In this document: positions 39,301 to 42,697 of the stretch, in pieces
Layout: each line of letters starts with the position of its first letter
How positions within the stretch are numbered: the stretch's first letter is position 1
Origin: Penaeus vannamei
Taxonomy: Eukaryota; Arthropoda; Malacostraca; Decapoda; Penaeidae
Reading direction: 5' to 3'
NCBI RefSeq assembly: GCF_042767895.1
Contig: NC_091571.1
Span: 19,064,971-19,107,667 of the forward strand
DNA length: 42,697 nt
The notes under the pieces: generated by a model
The model's input: only the letters and a program-made list of their open reading frames with translations
Database searches by the model: none
Told to the model about the DNA's origin: nothing
Made by a program: the position numbers and the translations under genes

Positions 39301-41360
39301 AATGATAATTATGAGAGCAATTAGGACAATAATTATGATAATAATTATACAATGATAATTATAATGATGATTTGCCTAATAATTGCAATAATAGCAATAA
39401 TCAACACTATTCTAATGATTTTCCTAATAATAATAACGACAATGATAACAGAAATAATAATAGAAGTAATTATAACACGGCTATTATTGTTATTATAATC
39501 CTTATTATTGTTGTTATTATTTCCAGAATTATCATTATTGTCATTATCATTATTAAAATAATTATAATGATGAAAATGACATTAATAATTAAGATGATGA
39601 TTATTATAATGACTATATTAAGGGTGATTAGGGCGATAATGACAGTAATGATAATAATGATGATGATAATGACAATAATGATGATAATTATCATTAGAAA
39701 GCCCATCTATAATGAGAAAAAGGCTAAAAGTAGAAAAATCCCAAAAGTCGAAAAACCGGCAAAATCTAGCGAAATACAGCCTTTGCAGAGATGAGTCGAA
39801 AACCCCCTTTTTCGAGTTTAAAGGATGATTATGATGATCTTAGCAATAATTCTGCTAATTATGATGATTTTGATGATAACCGAATCAATGATGACAATAA
39901 TGACGATAATAATGATAATTATGAGAGCAATTAGGACAATAATTATGATAATAATTATACAATGATAATTATAATGATGATTTGCCTAATAATTGCAATA
40001 ATAGCAATAATCAACACTATTCTAATGATTTTCCTAATAATAATAACGACAATGATAACAGAAATAATAATAGAAGTAATTATAACACGGCTATTATTGT
40101 TATTATAATCCTTATTATTGTTGTTATTATTTCCAGAATTATCATTATTGTCATTATCATTATTAAAATAATTATAATGATGAAAATGACATTAATAATT
40201 AAGATGATGATTATTATAATGACTATATTAAGGGTGATTAGGGCGATAATGACAGTAATGATAATAATGATGATGATAATGACAATAATGATGATAATTA
40301 TCATTAGAAAGCCCATCTATAATAAGAAAAAGGCTAAAAGTAGAAAAATCCCAAAAGTCGAAAAACCGGCGAAATCTAGCGAAATATAGCCTTTGGAGAG
40401 GTGAGTCGAAAACCCCCTTTTTCGAGTTTAAAGGATGATTATGATGATCTTAGCAATAATTCTGCTAATTATGATGATTTTGATGATAACCGAATCAATG
40501 ATGACAATAATGACGATAATAATGATAATTATGAGAGCAATTAGGACAATAATTATGATAATAATTATACAATAATAATTATAATGATGATTTGCCTAAT
40601 AATTGCAATAATAGCAATAATCAACACTATTCTAATGATTTTCCTAATAATAATAACGACAATGATAACAGAAATAATAATAGAAGTAATTATAACACGG
40701 CTAGTATTGTTATTATAATCCTTATTATTGTTGTTATTATTACCAGAATTATCATTATTGTCATTATCATTATTAAAATAATTATAATGATGAAAATGAC
40801 ATTAATAATTAAGATGATGATTATTATAATGACTATATTAAGGGTGATTAGGGCGATAATGACAGTAATGATAATAATGATGATGATAATGACAATAATG
40901 ATGATAATTATCATTAGAAAGCCCATCTATAATGAGAAAAAGGCTAAAAGTAGAAAAATCTCAAAAGTCGAAAAACCGGCAAAATCTAGCGAAATACAGC
41001 CTTTGCAGAGATGAGTCGAAAACCCCCTTTTTCGAGTTTAAAGGATGATTATGATGATCTTAGCAATAATTCTGCTAATTATGATGATTTTGATGATAAC
41101 CGAATCAATAATGACAATAATGACGATAATAATGATAATTATGAGAGTAATTAGGACAATAATTATGATAATAATTATACAATGATAATTATAATGATGA
41201 TTTGCCTAATAATTGCAATAATAGCAATAATCAACACTATTCTAATGATTTTCCTAATAATAATAACGACAATGATAACAGAAATAATAATAGAAGTAAT
41301 TATAACACGGCTATTATTGTTATTATAATCCTTATTATTGTTGTTATTATTTCCAGAATT

Positions 41361-41512
41361 ATCATTATTGTCATTATCATTATTAAAATAATTATAATGA
41401 TGAAAATGACATTAATAATTAAGATGATGATTATTATAATGACTATATTAAGGGTGATTAGGGCGATAATGACAGTAATGATAATAATGATGATGATAAT
41501 GACAATAATGAT
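41361..41512. repeat. internal inverted repeat of the monomer (representative copy)
   Basis: The arms 41361-41379 and 41494-41512 are perfect 19-base reverse complements separated by 114 bases; similarity continues past them with a three-base insertion. Because the T-rich block is the inverse of both neighbouring A-rich regions, it can also pair upstream (near 41105-41125). A 14-base perfect palindrome, ATGATAATTATCAT, lies at 41511-41524. The same arrangement recurs in nearly every monomer, so both DNA strands and any transcript could form long fold-back structures. Confidence 0.8.
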
Positions 41513-41526
41513 GATAATTATCATTA

Positions 41527-41650
41527 GAAAGCCCATCTATAATGAGAAAAAGGCTAAAAGTAGAAAAATCCCAAAAGTCGAAAAACCGGCGAAATCTAGC
41601 GAAATACAGCCTTTGCAGAGATGAGTCGAAAACCCCCTTTTTCGAGTTTA
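41527..41650 (+). other. non-triplet core with phased A-tracts (representative copy)
   Basis: This is the only part of the monomer without three-base bias and it is well conserved among copies. A-tracts start at 41547, 41556, 41564, 41573, 41581, 41592 and 41602, so their spacing is 8-11 bp over about 57 bp. Three of them lie in CGAAA elements at 41579, 41590 and 41600. Regularly spaced A-tracts near the helical repeat are known to bend DNA. I infer that this core may be intrinsically curved or may bind a protein; no specific binding site is recognised. Confidence 0.55.
41626..41645. other. short C-loop hairpin (representative copy)
   Basis: TCGAAAA (41626-41632) pairs with TTTTCGA (41639-41645) across a six-base loop CCCCCT, a perfect 7-bp stem. 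It is present in most monomers. Several subfamilies carry stem-breaking changes (GTCGATAACC, GTCAAAAACC, TTTTTTCTAG, TTTTCGTG) without obvious compensating changes, so conservation of the structure itself is doubtful. Confidence 0.5.
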
Positions 41651-42697
41651 AAGGATGATTATGATGATCTTAGCAATAATTCTGCTAATTATCATGATTT
41701 TGATGATAACCGAATCAATGATGACAATAATGACGATAATAATGATAATTATGAGAGCAATTAGGACAATAATTATGATAATAATTATACAATGATAATT
41801 ATAATGATGATTTGCCTAATAATTGCAATAATAGCAATAATCAACACTATTCTAATGATTTTCCTAATAATAATAACGACAATGATAACAGAAATAATAA
41901 TAGAAGTAATTTTAATACGGCTATTATTGTTATTATAATCCTTATTATTGTTGTTATTATTTCCAGAATTATCATTATTGTCATTATCATTATTAAAATA
42001 ATTATAATGATGAAAATGACATTAATAATTAAGATGATGATTATTATAATGACTATATTAAGGGTGATTAGGGCGATAATGACAGTAATGATAATAATGA
42101 TGATGATAATGACAATAATGATGATAATTATCATTATAAAGCCCATCTATAATAAGAAAAAGGCTAAAAGTAGAAAAATCCCAAAAGTCGAAAAACCGGC
42201 GAAATCTAGCGAAATACAGCCTTTGCAGAGATGAGTCGAAAACCCCCTTTTTCGAGTTTAAAGGATGATTATGATGATCTTAGCAATAATTCTGCTAATT
42301 ATGATGATTTTGATGATAACCGAATCAATAATGACAATAATGACGATAATAATGATAATTATGAGAGTAATTAGGACAATAATTATGATAATAATTATAC
42401 AATGATAATTATAATGATGATTTGCCTAATAATTGCAATAATAGCAATAATCGACACTATTCTAATGATTTTCCTAATAATAATAACGACAATGATAACA
42501 GAAATAATAATAGAAGTAATTATAACACGGCTATTATTGTTATTATAATCCTTATTATTGTTGTTATTATTTCCAGAATTATCATTATTGTCATTATCAT
42601 TATTAAAATAATTATAATGATGAAAATGACATTAATAATTAAGATGATGATTATTATAATGACTATATTAAGGGTGATTAGGGCGATAATGACAGTA

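Larger units (their letters stand above)
41202..41811 (+). repeat. representative 610-bp consensus-like monomer
   Basis: Chosen as a clean example. From the anchor: A-rich triplet sequence to about 41310, a T-rich block about 41320-41385, mixed GAT/AAT triplet sequence to 41526, a non-triplet core about 41527-41650, and a triplet tail (GATTATGATGATC onward) to the next anchor. The length of 610 is one more than a multiple of three, so triplet phase shifts by one base from each monomer to the next. CG dinucleotides are enriched in the core relative to the triplet regions. Confidence 0.85.
21632..42697 (+). repeat. right satellite array, 35 forward monomers, homogeneous
   Basis: Monomer anchors lie at 21720, 22330, 22937, 23547, 24158, 24765, 25375, 25985, 26595, 27205, 27813, 28423, 29022, 29632, 30242, 30852, 31462, 32072, 32680, 33290, 33889, 34497, 35108, 35715, 36323, 36933, 37543, 38152, 38762, 39372, 39982, 40592, 41202, 41812 and 42422. 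Most spacings are exactly 610 bp and neighbouring copies differ at few sites, especially from 36323 on. The last monomer is cut by the window edge, so the array continues. Two monomers have 599-bp spacing (28423 to 29022 and 33290 to 33889) from shared deletions. Confidence 0.97.

Noticed and set aside
41450..41470. Telomere-like TTAGGG
   Set aside because: GGTGATTAGGGCG contains a single TTAGGG per monomer and is not tandemly repeated.
41564..41590. CENP-B box
   Set aside because: On the reverse strand TTCGACTTTTGGGAT has the TTCG start and a later GGG, but the required A and CGGG positions do not match.
41527..41650. tRNA or rRNA gene in the core
   Set aside because: No cloverleaf or rRNA-like conserved segment could be formed or recognised; only a 7-bp hairpin is visible.
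591..42697. CRISPR array
   Set aside because: The repeat covers the whole 610-bp period with no unique spacers, and no cas genes are present.

Overview
The window is almost entirely one tandem satellite array. A monomer of about 610 bp is repeated head to tail from roughly position 431 to the right edge at 42697, where it is cut off inside a monomer. By its anchor motif I count 67 monomers in the forward orientation and 2 in the reverse orientation. I found no gene, RNA gene, mobile element or CRISPR array that I can support. The scale, the very low G+C (about 23% in sampled array lines, about 10% in sampled flank lines), the long satellite and a 500-N scaffold gap all point to an AT-rich eukaryotic genome, such as a protist or an early-diverging fungus. 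I cannot name the species from the sequence, and no codon-level evidence exists to do so.

Layout. Positions 1-430 are very AT-rich, non-satellite flank with nothing recognisable. Positions 431-590 are a decayed edge copy of the monomer. Positions 591-19850 are the left array of 32 anchored forward monomers, with many private substitutions, several short-deletion monomers (15865-17618) and a remnant of a mostly deleted monomer (18825-18961). Positions 19851-21131 are an inverted, near-identical but internally shortened copy of 15084-16921, and it runs directly into the assembly gap at 21132-21631. Positions 21632-42697 are the right array of 35 anchored monomers, much more homogeneous (most spacings exactly 610 bp), with clear higher-order blocks.

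Monomer anatomy. About 480 bp is degenerate three-base sequence (AAT, GAT, ATT, ATG-like triplets). It includes one T-rich block that is the inverse of its A-rich neighbours, so each monomer can fold back on itself. The remaining stretch of roughly 125 bp is a non-triplet core that holds many of the CG dinucleotides, a regular series of A-tracts spaced about 8-11 bp, and a short C-loop hairpin. The triplet bias keeps long frames open in every copy on both strands. These frames start at TTG rather than ATG and are broken in several copies, so I treat them as by-products and not as genes.

How the parts relate. Linked diagnostic variants define subfamilies, here called A, B and C. They recur as B-A dimers and as B-A-C and longer blocks, the pattern expected from repeated unequal exchange. 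Diverged copies at the left edge and homogeneous copies further in fit the usual edge-to-core gradient of a satellite. A centromeric, subtelomeric or other heterochromatic role is possible but is inference only.
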